Part shown: in pieces, positions 6,253 to 14,077 of the stretch
Layout: every line of letters starts with the position of its first letter
Numbering within the stretch: the stretch's first letter is position 1
Assembly: GCF_018866305.1 (NCBI RefSeq)
Contig: NZ_CP076456.1
Coordinates: 3,596,001-3,660,000 of the forward strand
Reading direction: 5' to 3'
DNA: 64,000 bases
From: Arthrobacter sunyaminii
Lineage (GTDB): Bacteria; Actinomycetota; Actinomycetes; Actinomycetales; Micrococcaceae
The notes under the pieces: model-generated
Told to the model about the DNA's origin: nothing
Database searches by the model: none
Seen by the model: the letters and a program-made list of their open reading frames with translations, nothing else
Program-made: the position numbers and the translations under genes

Positions 6253-9132
6253 ATGACGAGTTCTCTTTCCGGCCGGAACCGTTCCCGGCCGCATGCCCTT
6301 CTAACAGCTCTTCTGGCTTTGTTCCTCATCCTTCTTCTGGCTTTCTTTGTGCTGTTCACCAGCAGGGTTGCTGCGGGAGCCGCCCAGCTCAGTGACGGTG
6401 CCGTGCGCGCGTCGACCGGTGCCGGTGATCTGAAAGAAGGAGCCGCCAAAGCCCGGGAAGGTGCCGACAAGGTTGCCGCGGGCAGCGAGAAGGTCGACGC
6501 CGGTGCCAACACCCTGGCTGACGGCATCGCCAGCGCCAAGACCGGTGCCACGTCCCTGAAGAACGGTGCCGTGGCCCTGGATGAGGGCGCGGTGAAGCTT
6601 CAGACCGGCGCTGTATCGGCAGCCGACGGAGCGCTGAAGATCGCCGCGGGTGCGGGAACGGCCAACACGGGTGCGGGACAGCTCGCCAACGGCGGCATCC
6701 AGCTTCGCGACGGTGCGGTCCGCGCTTCCGACGGTGCGCAGCAGCTTGCAGCGGGTTCGGGGGAACTGAACAACGGAGCGCTGAGCGCCGCTGAAGGTGC
6801 CGGTGCGCTTAACGCCGGTGCCGTAAAGCTCAACGACGGCGGTCTTGCACTTCGCAACGGCGCGGGACAGATTGTGGGCGGAGCCAAGGCGCTGAACGAC
6901 GGCGGCGTGAAGCTCCGCGACGGCGCCTCGGCCGCCAATACCGGAGCGGGCCAGGTGGCCGCGGGAGCCGGGGACCTCAACAAGGGGGCACTTGCCGCCA
7001 AAGACGGTGCAGACCAGCTGACCGTGGGTGCCGGAGCCGCCAAAGACGGCGCCGACAAGATTTCCGGCGGCGCCGGAGCCATCGCCGACGGCGCGTCTGC
7101 TCTCAACGACGGCAGCATCGAGCTGAAAACCGGTGCCGAGAATGCTGACAAAGGAGCACAGCAGCTCGCCGCAGGCACAAAGGACCTGAACACCGGCGCA
7201 AAGTCCGCAAAAGCGGGCGCCGACCAGGTTGCGGCGGGAGCCAAGCAGGTTAATGGCGGCGTCTCCAAGCTGGCCAAGGGTGCCGGCGACCTCCGCGTAG
7301 GCGCAGTGGCCCTGTACGAAGGAACCGGATCTGCGGTGGCGGGCACCGAGGCGCTGCTGGCCGGCGCCAACCGGGTGAATGCGGGAGCGGCGGCTCTCAG
7401 CGAAGGCGTCAACACGGCTGCAAACGGCTCAACCGAACTGGCAGCGGGCGCACGGAACCTCTCCAACGGCATCAATGCCCTGGTCAATGGTGGTCCTGCG
7501 CTGCGTGACGGTGCTGCGAGTCTCGCCACCGGGATTCCCCTGGTCAACGGCGGAGCAGCCGGCCTGACATCCAGCGCCGATACGGTGGCAGGCGGCGCAT
7601 CCAGCGCGTCCGCAGCCGCAGCCAACATGGTGGCCCAGCTGCAGCAGCTGCAGCAGGATGCGCCTTCCCTGACCGAGGCTCAGCTTGCTGAGCGCCTGAC
7701 GGCCATCACGGCACAGGCGCAGGAAACCAAGGCCGGCGTGGACGGCATCGCCACCGGTGCCACCGACTTCAGCAATGCCTACAACACCCAGCTCAAGGAC
7801 GGGCTGGAGCAGGTTCGTGCCGGCGCAGTGGATGCGGGTGCAGGCGCAGCGGCCGTGGCTGCCGGAGTCTCCGGCGTACGGGACGGCGGAATGCAGGTTG
7901 CCGCCGGCGCCGAGGCGCTGAACAACGGCGTCCTCGCCATCAAGGCCGGTTTCGACGGCCAGGGCACGCCGGAGGAACCGGGTCTGCGCAACGGTGCCAA
8001 GGGTGTGGCCGACGGTGCCGCGCAGCTTGCCGCGGGTTCCCTGCAGCTGCAGGGTGGGGCGAAGCAGCTTGTTGACGGAGCCGGTGCGCTCGAAACCGGT
8101 GTTGCCGATCTGGCGGCCGGAACCGGCGCTTTGGAGAACGGATCCGCTGATCTGGCCGACGGCAACGGAGAGCTTGCTGCCGGTGCCGGACAGCTGGACA
8201 CCGGGGCCCAGACCCTCGCGGCCGGCACCCCGCTCCTCTCAGCAGGTGCAGGTCAGCTCGCTGCAGGTGCCGGAGCGCTGAACGCCGGAGCAACGGAGCT
8301 TTCCACCGGCGCGTCAGACCTCTCCACCGGACTGACCACACTGAGGGCCGGAGCAGGCAGCCTTGCCGCCGGCAACGGAACCATCGCTGTAGGTGCCGGC
8401 AAATTGAACACGGGCGCAACCGCTCTGGCGACGGGCACCAAGGCCCTGGAGACGGGCGCCGCCCAGCTGGCTACCGGTGCGGGTGTCCTCACGGCGGGTG
8501 CAGAAACGCTTTACGCAGGAACCGGGGAACTCTCCACCGGCCTGGCCACGCTCCGGGCAGGTGCCGGATCGCTGGCATCAGGCAACGGTGCCATTGCAGA
8601 GGGCGCCAACAAGCTCAACGCCGGAGCATCCGAGCTGGCCGCCAAGACACCGGACCTGGTTGCCGGTGCAGACAAGCTCGCCACCGGCGCGCAGACCCTC
8701 TCCACCGGCTTGAGCACCCTTGAGACCGGCGCGGTGACGCTCTCGGAAGGCAACGACCAACTGGCTACCGGGGCAACCACTCTGGCCGAAGGCACCAGCA
8801 AGCTGGTGTCCGGCAGCGGCTCGCTTGCGGACGGCACCGTCAAGCTGGATGAGGGCGGCAAGACGCTCACCGCAGGAACGGCGGACCTGAAGGACGGCGC
8901 CGCTGAACTGGCCGAAGGCAACACCAAGCTGGCCGAGGGCAGCACAACCTTGGCCGACGGCAACGGGGAAATCTCCGACGGCGCCGACACCATGCGGGCC
9001 AGCACCACGGCCATGACCCCCGGCGAAATCGTTACTTCCCCGAAGGTTCTGGCAGTGCTCATCCCGCTGCTTCTGCTCATGATTCCGGCGGTCATGCTGG
9101 TTTCCGGCCGCTCACGCGAGTCACAGCACTAG
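6253..9132 (+). CDS. Heptad-repeat (X-repeat) protein with TM helix at each end, 959 aa
   Basis: After a short basic N-terminus a hydrophobic helix (about residues 15-37, ALLTALLALFLILLLAFF) is followed by about 890 residues of GA-x-x-L type heptads, for example AGAGQLAAGAGALNAGA. A less regular helical spacer lies at about residues 436-525 (QLQQLQQDAPSLTEAQLAER). A second hydrophobic helix near the C-terminus (VLAVLIPLLLLMIPAVMLV) leaves a short basic tail. ATG at 6253 has AAAGGA upstream. The repeats match the LxxG heptad pattern seen in YhgE/Pip-type proteins, but the multi-span domains of that family are absent. The repeat body is probably extracytoplasmic and tethered at both ends. The gene is monocistronic with its own terminator. 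Function unknown. Confidence 0.85.
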   Translation: MTSSLSGRNRSRPHALLTALLALFLILLLAFFVLFTSRVAAGAAQLSDGAVRASTGAGDLKEGAAKAREGADKVAAGSEKVDAGANTLADGIASAKTGATSLKNGAVALDEGAVKLQTGAVSAADGALKIAAGAGTANTGAGQLANGGIQLRDGAVRASDGAQQLAAGSGELNNGALSAAEGAGALNAGAVKLNDGGLALRNGAGQIVGGAKALNDGGVKLRDGASAANTGAGQVAAGAGDLNKGALAAKDGADQLTVGAGAAKDGADKISGGAGAIADGASALNDGSIELKTGAENADKGAQQLAAGTKDLNTGAKSAKAGADQVAAGAKQVNGGVSKLAKGAGDLRVGAVALYEGTGSAVAGTEALLAGANRVNAGAAALSEGVNTAANGSTELAAGARNLSNGINALVNGGPALRDGAASLATGIPLVNGGAAGLTSSADTVAGGASSASAAAANMVAQLQQLQQDAPSLTEAQLAERLTAITAQAQETKAGVDGIATGATDFSNAYNTQLKDGLEQVRAGAVDAGAGAAAVAAGVSGVRDGGMQVAAGAEALNNGVLAIKAGFDGQGTPEEPGLRNGAKGVADGAAQLAAGSLQLQGGAKQLVDGAGALETGVADLAAGTGALENGSADLADGNGELAAGAGQLDTGAQTLAAGTPLLSAGAGQLAAGAGALNAGATELSTGASDLSTGLTTLRAGAGSLAAGNGTIAVGAGKLNTGATALATGTKALETGAAQLATGAGVLTAGAETLYAGTGELSTGLATLRAGAGSLASGNGAIAEGANKLNAGASELAAKTPDLVAGADKLATGAQTLSTGLSTLETGAVTLSEGNDQLATGATTLAEGTSKLVSGSGSLADGTVKLDEGGKTLTAGTADLKDGAAELAEGNTKLAEGSTTLADGNGEISDGADTMRASTTAMTPGEIVTSPKVLAVLIPLLLLMIPAVMLVSGRSRESQH

Positions 9133-9153
9133 AAGCGAAACCACGTCCCGCCG

Positions 9154-9190
9154 AAAGGGCGGAGCCGCGCACGCGGCTCCGCCCTTTCTT
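9154..9190. terminator. Hairpin terminator, bidirectional
   Basis: AAAGGGCGGAGCCGCG pairs with its full complement ending CCGCCCTTT (16 pairs possible, so a few open at the tip), followed by CTT. It lies between the heptad-repeat gene and the convergent IclR gene and could serve both. Confidence 0.85.
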
Positions 9191-9221
9191 TGTGGATGCT
9201 TCTTTGTGGACGCAGAGGCCT

Positions 9222-9989
9222 CTAGCCGGGCTCTTGGCCGTTGAACTCCTGGGAAATGGAGGTGGCGGCAGAGCGCAGCAGCGGAACAGCACGCTTGGCG
9301 AAACTTTCGTCCACCCGGGAGATGGGTCCGGAAACAGAGACGGCAGTGGGCGTGGGAGCGTCCGGCACGGCGATGGCGAAACAGCGCACGCCCAGCTCCT
9401 GTTCCTGTTCGTCGATGGCATATCCGCGCTTGCGGATCCGCTGGAGGTCAGCCAGCAACTCATCCATGGTCCCGATGGTCTTGTCGGTGGGTGTCGGCAT
9501 CCCGCTGCGGGCGACGATGTCGCGCACCTTGTCGTCGGGCAGCTGCGCCAGGATGGCCTTGCCGACACCGGTGGCATGGGGGTGCACCCGGCGGCCGACC
9601 TCGGTGAACATCCGCATCGAGTGCTGGGAGGGGACCTGTGCCAAGTAGACCACCATGTCTGAGTCCAGCACCGCGATGTTGGCCGTCTCTCCGAGCCCGT
9701 CGACCAGCTTCTTGAGCTGGGGAAGGGCAAGGGATCCCAGCTGTTTTGTGGCCCCTTCCCCCAACGGGATGAGGCGAGGACCCAAGGTGTAGCGCCGGTT
9801 AGGCAACTGGCGGGCATATCCAAGCGTTACCAGGGTCCGGAGCAGCCGGTGGATGGTGGGAAGCGGCAGATCCGTGGAAGCCGAGAGTTCGCTCAGTGTT
9901 ACGGCTCCGCCGGCATCTGCAATGATTTCCAGCAGCTCAAAAACGCGTTCGACTGACTGCACGCCGGAACCGGCGGCTTTTCCGGCCAT
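9222..9989 (-). CDS. IclR family transcriptional regulator
   Basis: 255 aa. The N-terminal winged HTH (SVERVFELLEIIADAG, LSELSASTDLPLPTIHRLLRTL) is followed by the IclR effector domain with PNRRYTLGPRLIPLG, GVGKAILAQL and RGYAIDEQEQELGVRCFAIAVP. AAGGA lies about 7 nt before the ATG. It converges on the repeat-protein gene. Its target is unknown; small-carboxylate or aromatic catabolism is usual for the family, so the OFA transporter region is a possible target, by inference only. Confidence 0.93.
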   Translation of the reverse strand: MAGKAAGSGVQSVERVFELLEIIADAGGAVTLSELSASTDLPLPTIHRLLRTLVTLGYARQLPNRRYTLGPRLIPLGEGATKQLGSLALPQLKKLVDGLGETANIAVLDSDMVVYLAQVPSQHSMRMFTEVGRRVHPHATGVGKAILAQLPDDKVRDIVARSGMPTPTDKTIGTMDELLADLQRIRKRGYAIDEQEQELGVRCFAIAVPDAPTPTAVSVSGPISRVDESFAKRAVPLLRSAATSISQEFNGQEPG

Positions 9990-10055
9990 GAGTTTTCCTT
10001 CCGAGATTTTCCTGCAAACTTTATCGCATGGCGGAAACTCTTTATTGCACTTCGG

Positions 10056-10676
10056 TTAGAGACCGATGCGCGGCCCCATATCCGCGGTTCCGAAAGGGAT
10101 CGGCCGCAGCCGCAGGTGGAAGGTACCGCTGTCCAGGGTTTCCGATTCGAGAACCTGGAACCCTGACGGCACGGACCCGGCGTCAAAGAGACGCTTTCCC
10201 GTCCCCACCACCACGGGAAAGACGAGCAGCCGGAACTCGTCCACCATGCCGGCATCGTGCAGTGATCTGGCCAGCCGGTGACTTCCGTGAACCTGAATCT
10301 CGCCGCGCCCGCGCTTCAGCGCCTCAACGGCATTGAGCGGGTCCCCGGGGAGAACCTGGGTGTTGTGCCACGTCGGGTTTTCCACGGTGGAGGAGACCAG
10401 GTATTTCGGAAGGTGGTTGAGGGCGTAGGCAACGGCGTCGTCCGGGTCGGTGACAAGCTCCCAGAAGGGCTGCATCATCTCGTAGGTATACCTGCCCAGG
10501 AGCAGCGAATCAGCCCTCGCCAGCCAGCTGTTAACAATCTGTCCCACCATTAGGTCATGGAGGTAAGGCGCCAGCCAGCCGCCGCGGTCAAAGCCTCCGG
10601 ACAGGTCTTCGTCCGCTGAACCCGGGCCCTGCATCACGCCGTCCAGACTCAGGAAGATGTTGACGGAGAGTGTCAT
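10056..10676 (-). CDS. Dihydrofolate reductase family protein (RibD C-terminal-like)
   Basis: 206 aa from ATG 10676; the longer frame to 10832 is rejected because MTLSVNIFLSLDGVMQGPG is the standard family start. Features: SLDGV, LLLGRYTYEMMQPFW, a YLVSSTVENPTWHN segment, and RGEIQVHGSHRLARSLH near the C-terminal nucleotide-binding part. These proteins share the DHFR fold but are generally not the housekeeping folate enzyme. One of three such genes in this window (others at 41900 and 48841). Confidence 0.9.
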   Translation of the reverse strand: MTLSVNIFLSLDGVMQGPGSADEDLSGGFDRGGWLAPYLHDLMVGQIVNSWLARADSLLLGRYTYEMMQPFWELVTDPDDAVAYALNHLPKYLVSSTVENPTWHNTQVLPGDPLNAVEALKRGRGEIQVHGSHRLARSLHDAGMVDEFRLLVFPVVVGTGKRLFDAGSVPSGFQVLESETLDSGTFHLRLRPIPFGTADMGPRIGL

Positions 10677-10744
10677 AAGGGCAAATTTACGCCGCGGCAG
10701 GGCGCCACCGGTATGACCACTGCACCTTTTGCCGCTCCGGGGCC

Positions 10745-11308
10745 TTAGCTCTCTGCCCCTTGGGCCCAGGCGTGCGGCGCCGGCCGGCGGGTGCTCGGGA
10801 GTGCGCCGTCGGCCCGCCACTGCCGAACCCACTCGGGCAGTTCCAGATCCGAGGGAGGCAGGACTCCGGCTGCTTTGAAGATCTCTTCGTTGCTCACCGG
10901 ACCGTTCTTGGACACAAAACGTGCGGCAATGTAGGCACGTGCGTAAATCTCGCCGTCGGCCACCATGCGCTGCTCAATGTAGCTGGCGCGGTCATCGAAG
11001 CCGATAACCTTGGTTTCGATCGTGTACCGCTGGCCCAGCTGAAGGGATTTGCGGAAACTGATCGTCTCGTTGCCCACCACCGGGCTCCAGCCGTTGCGCC
11101 GCATGCTGTCCCAGAATCCGCTGCGGACCATGAGGTCGAAGCGGCCGAGGTCCATCAGCGAAAAGTACATGCCGTTGTTCAGGTGCATGGCGATGTCGAT
11201 GTCGGTGGGAAGCACCCGCATCGGGAGCGAGGACGAATCGAAGAAGTCCAGTTTCGGACGCCGGCGGGAACGGAACAACACGAGAAGAGTGCGAAGAAGA
11301 AGGTGCAT
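10745..11308 (-). CDS. Acyl-CoA thioesterase-like hotdog protein (THEM6-type)
   Basis: 187 aa, single hotdog domain with LPTDIDIAMHLNNGMYFSLMDLGRFDL, the segment that carries the active-site Asp in 4-hydroxybenzoyl-CoA thioesterase relatives. The N-terminus (HLLLRTLLVLF) is hydrophobic and may associate with the membrane. There is no Shine-Dalgarno; instead TAATAT ends 7 nt before the ATG, indicating a leaderless transcript, and a TTACTG-type palindrome overlaps that box. Acyl-CoA hydrolysis is inferred. Confidence 0.85.
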   Translation of the reverse strand: MHLLLRTLLVLFRSRRRPKLDFFDSSSLPMRVLPTDIDIAMHLNNGMYFSLMDLGRFDLMVRSGFWDSMRRNGWSPVVGNETISFRKSLQLGQRYTIETKVIGFDDRASYIEQRMVADGEIYARAYIAARFVSKNGPVSNEEIFKAAGVLPPSDLELPEWVRQWRADGALPSTRRPAPHAWAQGAES

Positions 11309-11315
11309 GGACGCT

Positions 11316-11332
11316 ATATTACTGGTCAGTAA
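11316..11332 (-). promoter_or_regulatory. Leaderless -10 box overlapped by a palindromic operator candidate
   Basis: On the minus strand TAATAT (11321-11316) is followed by 7 nt and the thioesterase ATG. The palindrome TTACTG-GT-CAGTAA (11319-11332) overlaps it, with perfect 6-bp arms and a 2-nt centre. The layout fits repression by a TetR-like dimer. The plus-strand DUF2945 gene starts 51 nt away and could share control. Confidence 0.6.
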
Positions 11333-11383
11333 CTTAGTGGGCTACCCATTGCCGTGGCGGAAACGGCTGCCCACACTGGTTTT

Positions 11384-11617
11384 ATGACGAATTCACCCGA
11401 CGCGAACCCGCGGTATGCCGTGGGCGACCAGGTTCGCTGGAACTACCGGGGATCGGATATTAGCGGCCAAGTCACGGAAATCCATACCGCTGACTTTGAG
11501 TTCATGGGCCGGGTCCGGGCCTGCTCCGAGGACGAGCCGCAGTACAAGGTCCGCAGCGACTCCTCGCACCGCCACGCGGTCCACAAGGGTTCAGCCCTCC
11601 GGGCGGCGGAGGACTGA
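11384..11617 (+). CDS. DUF2945 / Hva1-TUDOR domain small protein
   Basis: 77 aa. The ATG at 11384 is chosen over an in-frame start at 11354 because the family begins just before YAVGDQVRWNY. The family pattern VGDxVxWxxxG...RACSEDEPQYKVRSD...HAVHKGSAL is complete. These small beta-rich proteins carry the hypervirulence-associated TUDOR domain described in fungi; the bacterial role is unknown. Confidence 0.85.
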   Translation: MTNSPDANPRYAVGDQVRWNYRGSDISGQVTEIHTADFEFMGRVRACSEDEPQYKVRSDSSHRHAVHKGSALRAAED

Positions 11618-11660
11618 AGCTTCCCTCGTGGTGCAGCCTTACGTTGGGAGCCCGCGCTGA

Positions 11661-11783
11661 TTTCCCTCCGTTTTGGGAAACGGCGACCGCTTTGGGAAAC
11701 GGCGACCGTTTTGGGAAATCGCTGCCGGTTTAAAACGGCAGGGATTTCCCAAAGTGGCAGGGAATTCCCAAACCGGAGGGAAA
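11661..11783. repeat. Intergenic palindromic repeat cluster (TTTGGGAAA units)
   Basis: Three direct copies of TTTGGGAAA spaced by CGGCGACCG-like linkers are followed by inverted TTTCCCAAA and TTCCCAAAC copies. The outer ends, TTTCCCTCCG(T)TTTGGGAA and its near complement at about 11764-11783, make the whole block one large imperfect inverted repeat. It has no ORF and lies between DUF2945 and a convergent DoxX gene. It could be a REP/BIME-like element or a complex terminator. Confidence 0.65.
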
Positions 11784-11823
11784 CGAGGGCCGGAAAAGTG
11801 TCAGCTGAAGGACCACCCCGCCG

Positions 11824-12282
11824 CTAGTTCTTCCCTGCGCCCCGCAGCGCCTTCCACGCGCCGGTGGACCACAGGGCCCAGATCACCAGCAGTGGCTGGA
11901 AGAACAGCCGGCCCAGACGCTTGCCGTCCGTATCCAGGCCGAAAGCATCAGTGTGCGTGACGTACTGGGAAATGTTGCCGGGGAAAATCGCCACAAAGAA
12001 CGCCGCCGCGGCCCATCCCACCGGCACCCGTCGCTTGCGGAGCAGAATCAGCGCCGCGCCAAGACTGATTTCCGCCACCCCGGAAAGCAGCACCACGGCG
12101 TCGTCATCCAGGGGCACCCAGTCCGGAACCTGCGCCTGAAACTCCGAACGGGCAAACGTCAGGTGCGAGGTTCCGGCAAACGCCAGGATCGCACCCAGAG
12201 CGATCGCGCCCAGCCGTCGGGGTTTCGACGTCGGCGGGGCAGGACGGGCCGCAGCCGCGGCAAGGCGTGAAACGAGAGACAT
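11824..12282 (-). CDS. DoxX-like membrane protein
   Basis: 152 aa with four predicted membrane segments (LGAIALGAILAFAGTSHL, VVLLSGVAEISLGAALILL, PVGWAAAAFFVAIFPGN, FFQPLLVIWALW) and the DoxX-like arrangement of GxxHL in the first. TAGGCT 7 nt before the ATG suggests a leaderless mRNA; the TAG of that box is also the stop codon of the upstream amidohydrolase. Function in the family is poorly defined (respiratory or redox-related). Confidence 0.85.
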   Translation of the reverse strand: MSLVSRLAAAAARPAPPTSKPRRLGAIALGAILAFAGTSHLTFARSEFQAQVPDWVPLDDDAVVLLSGVAEISLGAALILLRKRRVPVGWAAAAFFVAIFPGNISQYVTHTDAFGLDTDGKRLGRLFFQPLLVIWALWSTGAWKALRGAGKN

Positions 12283-12292
12283 GCGGCCAAGC

Positions 12293-13468
12293 CTACGTCA
12301 GGCGGTTGTAGGCCAGCTGGGCCAGTGCGGCGGCCTGGTCACCCAGCACCGAGTCATCGAAAAGCACCCTCGGCGAGTGGTTCCAGGCCGCCGTTGCGGG
12401 ATCCAATGACGGCGGTGTGGCACCCAGGAACAGGAAGGTCCCGGGGATTTCGTCCAGCACCAGGGAGAAATCCTCGGACCCCATCAGCGGATCCCGGGAC
12501 TCCAGCACCCGGTCCTCGCCGAACAACCCCCGGAGGTCCGCGAGCGCCTCACGGGTGCGGCCGGCGTCATTGCGGGTGACGGGATAGCGGACGGTGAAAT
12601 CGACGTCGACGCTGCAACCGTGCGCGGCAGCAATTCCTTCGGCGAGCGCCTTCGACTCCACGATCACCCGGTCCAGCGATTCCTCGGACAGTGTGCGCAC
12701 GGACGCGCCCAGTCTGGCCGTATCCGGAATGACATTGATGGCGTCCCCGGCCTCCAGCTGCGTAACGGTGAGGACAATCGGATCAAAGACGGAGAACCGG
12801 CGGGTGGACATGGTCTGCAGCGCGGAGGCTATCTCCGTGAGCGCAGGGACGGGGTCGACGGCGGTCTGCGGCTGGGAACTGTGGCCGCCTGAACCTTTGA
12901 CCGTAATGCGCAGCTCGTTTGCTCCGGCCATCAGCGTGCCCGGCTTGGTGCGGAAAACTCCCAGCGGACCGGGACGCACGTGGATCCCGTAGGCGGCAAC
13001 GGGGCGTTCTCCTGCGGCGTCGAGCACTCCCTCATCGATCATCAGGCTGGCTCCGTTGTGGCCTTCTTCTCCGGGCTGGAACATGAAGATGACGCTGCCG
13101 GCCAGGTCCTGCTGCTGAGCGCAGAGCAGCTTTGCGGCGCCAACCAGCCCTGCCACATGCAGGTCGTGCCCGCAGGCGTGCATGTTTCCGTTGGTTGAGG
13201 CGTATTCCAGGTCCGTCAGTTCGGTCACCGGCAGCGCATCCATGTCCCCGCGCAGCAGGACGGCCGGTCCCGGCTCGGCTCCGCGCAGCACGGCGACTAC
13301 GGACGAGGCCTTCAACCCCAGAGTGATTTCCAGGTCCAGGCCCTCCAGCGCAGCAACGATGCGGGACTGGGTCCGCGGGAGGTCGAGTCCGGTCTCCGGA
13401 TCCTGATGGAGTTCGCGCCGCAGCGCCACAAGTTCCGGGAGGATCGCCTGTGCTTCAGAAACAAACAT
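12293..13468 (-). CDS. M20 family amidohydrolase (N-acyl amino acid deacylase type)
   Basis: 391 aa metallopeptidase-fold amidohydrolase. The in-frame extension to 13594 is rejected; ATG 13468 has AGGA about 8 nt upstream and gives the normal N-terminus LPELVALRRELHQDPE. Metal and catalytic motifs: RGDMDALPV, HACGHDLH, the Glu pair in QPGEEG and GSEDFS near the C-terminus. Acts in the cytoplasm on N-acyl amino acids such as hippurate-like substrates; exact substrate unknown. Confidence 0.92.
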   Translation of the reverse strand: MFVSEAQAILPELVALRRELHQDPETGLDLPRTQSRIVAALEGLDLEITLGLKASSVVAVLRGAEPGPAVLLRGDMDALPVTELTDLEYASTNGNMHACGHDLHVAGLVGAAKLLCAQQQDLAGSVIFMFQPGEEGHNGASLMIDEGVLDAAGERPVAAYGIHVRPGPLGVFRTKPGTLMAGANELRITVKGSGGHSSQPQTAVDPVPALTEIASALQTMSTRRFSVFDPIVLTVTQLEAGDAINVIPDTARLGASVRTLSEESLDRVIVESKALAEGIAAAHGCSVDVDFTVRYPVTRNDAGRTREALADLRGLFGEDRVLESRDPLMGSEDFSLVLDEIPGTFLFLGATPPSLDPATAAWNHSPRVLFDDSVLGDQAAALAQLAYNRLT

Positions 13469-13710
13469 GCATTGAGTCCTGTCATCCGCGCTGATGCCCG
13501 GCCGCGGCAGCGGCAGGAGTGTTACTAAGGAGTAAACCATCCCTGTTGCTGAGGGCACAGCCGCCGCAGGGCTCCGGGACAGTCCCGGAAGCAACAGAAC
13601 GAGAACAGTACCCGCGGAAGTTTTCCACAGCCGGCAGCATTACGCTGCCGGTACGGAGCGTCCCTGCCTACTCTGTGCACACGAGTCTGGGCACACGAGG
13701 GGGCAAGCTC

Positions 13711-14073
13711 ATGAACTATGACATTGACACAGCGGCCGTACAGGCTGTGCTCATGGCCGTTGCCGTCGAGGGCACGGCACTGAACGAGTCAGCGAACGCT
13801 GCCAGGCAGGCGGGCGACGACGCCGCGGCCGGGTTCGGCACGGCGCAGGAAGTGGCGGAGGCCTTCACCAACTTCTGGAGAACCCGGGAAGATGTGGCAC
13901 AACGGGTTTCCAGCTTGGTGTTCCGCAAGGCAGACAGCGTCGCTTCAGCCGCCCAAGCCTTCGTCGCGGCCAACCAGGAGATGACGGACAGCGCCCATCA
14001 GGCTCTCGCCCGCATCAATACGGACTTTGCCGCCCCCGTGCCCCGGCACCGGCCGAAAACTCCTGTGGCCTGA
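13711..14073 (+). CDS. Small helical ESX/WXG-like protein (DUF6507-like)
   Basis: 120 aa, almost entirely helical, starting MNYDIDTAAVQAVLMAVAVEG. A central FWRTRED segment resembles the turn of WXG100-like proteins, and no signal peptide is visible. GAGGGGG lies about 9 nt before ATG 13711. A hydrolase gene starts 4 nt after its stop, then a lipoprotein. Small helical proteins of this type often precede DUF1023 hydrolases in actinobacteria and are suspected of association with type VII-like export. The family name is a tentative match. Confidence 0.7.
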   Translation: MNYDIDTAAVQAVLMAVAVEGTALNESANAARQAGDDAAAGFGTAQEVAEAFTNFWRTREDVAQRVSSLVFRKADSVASAAQAFVAANQEMTDSAHQALARINTDFAAPVPRHRPKTPVA

Positions 14074-14077
14074 CGCC

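Noticed and set aside
6231..9095. Several long antisense ORFs opposite the heptad-repeat gene
   Set aside because: Shadow frames of a repetitive GC-rich gene; Ala/Pro-rich products without start signals.
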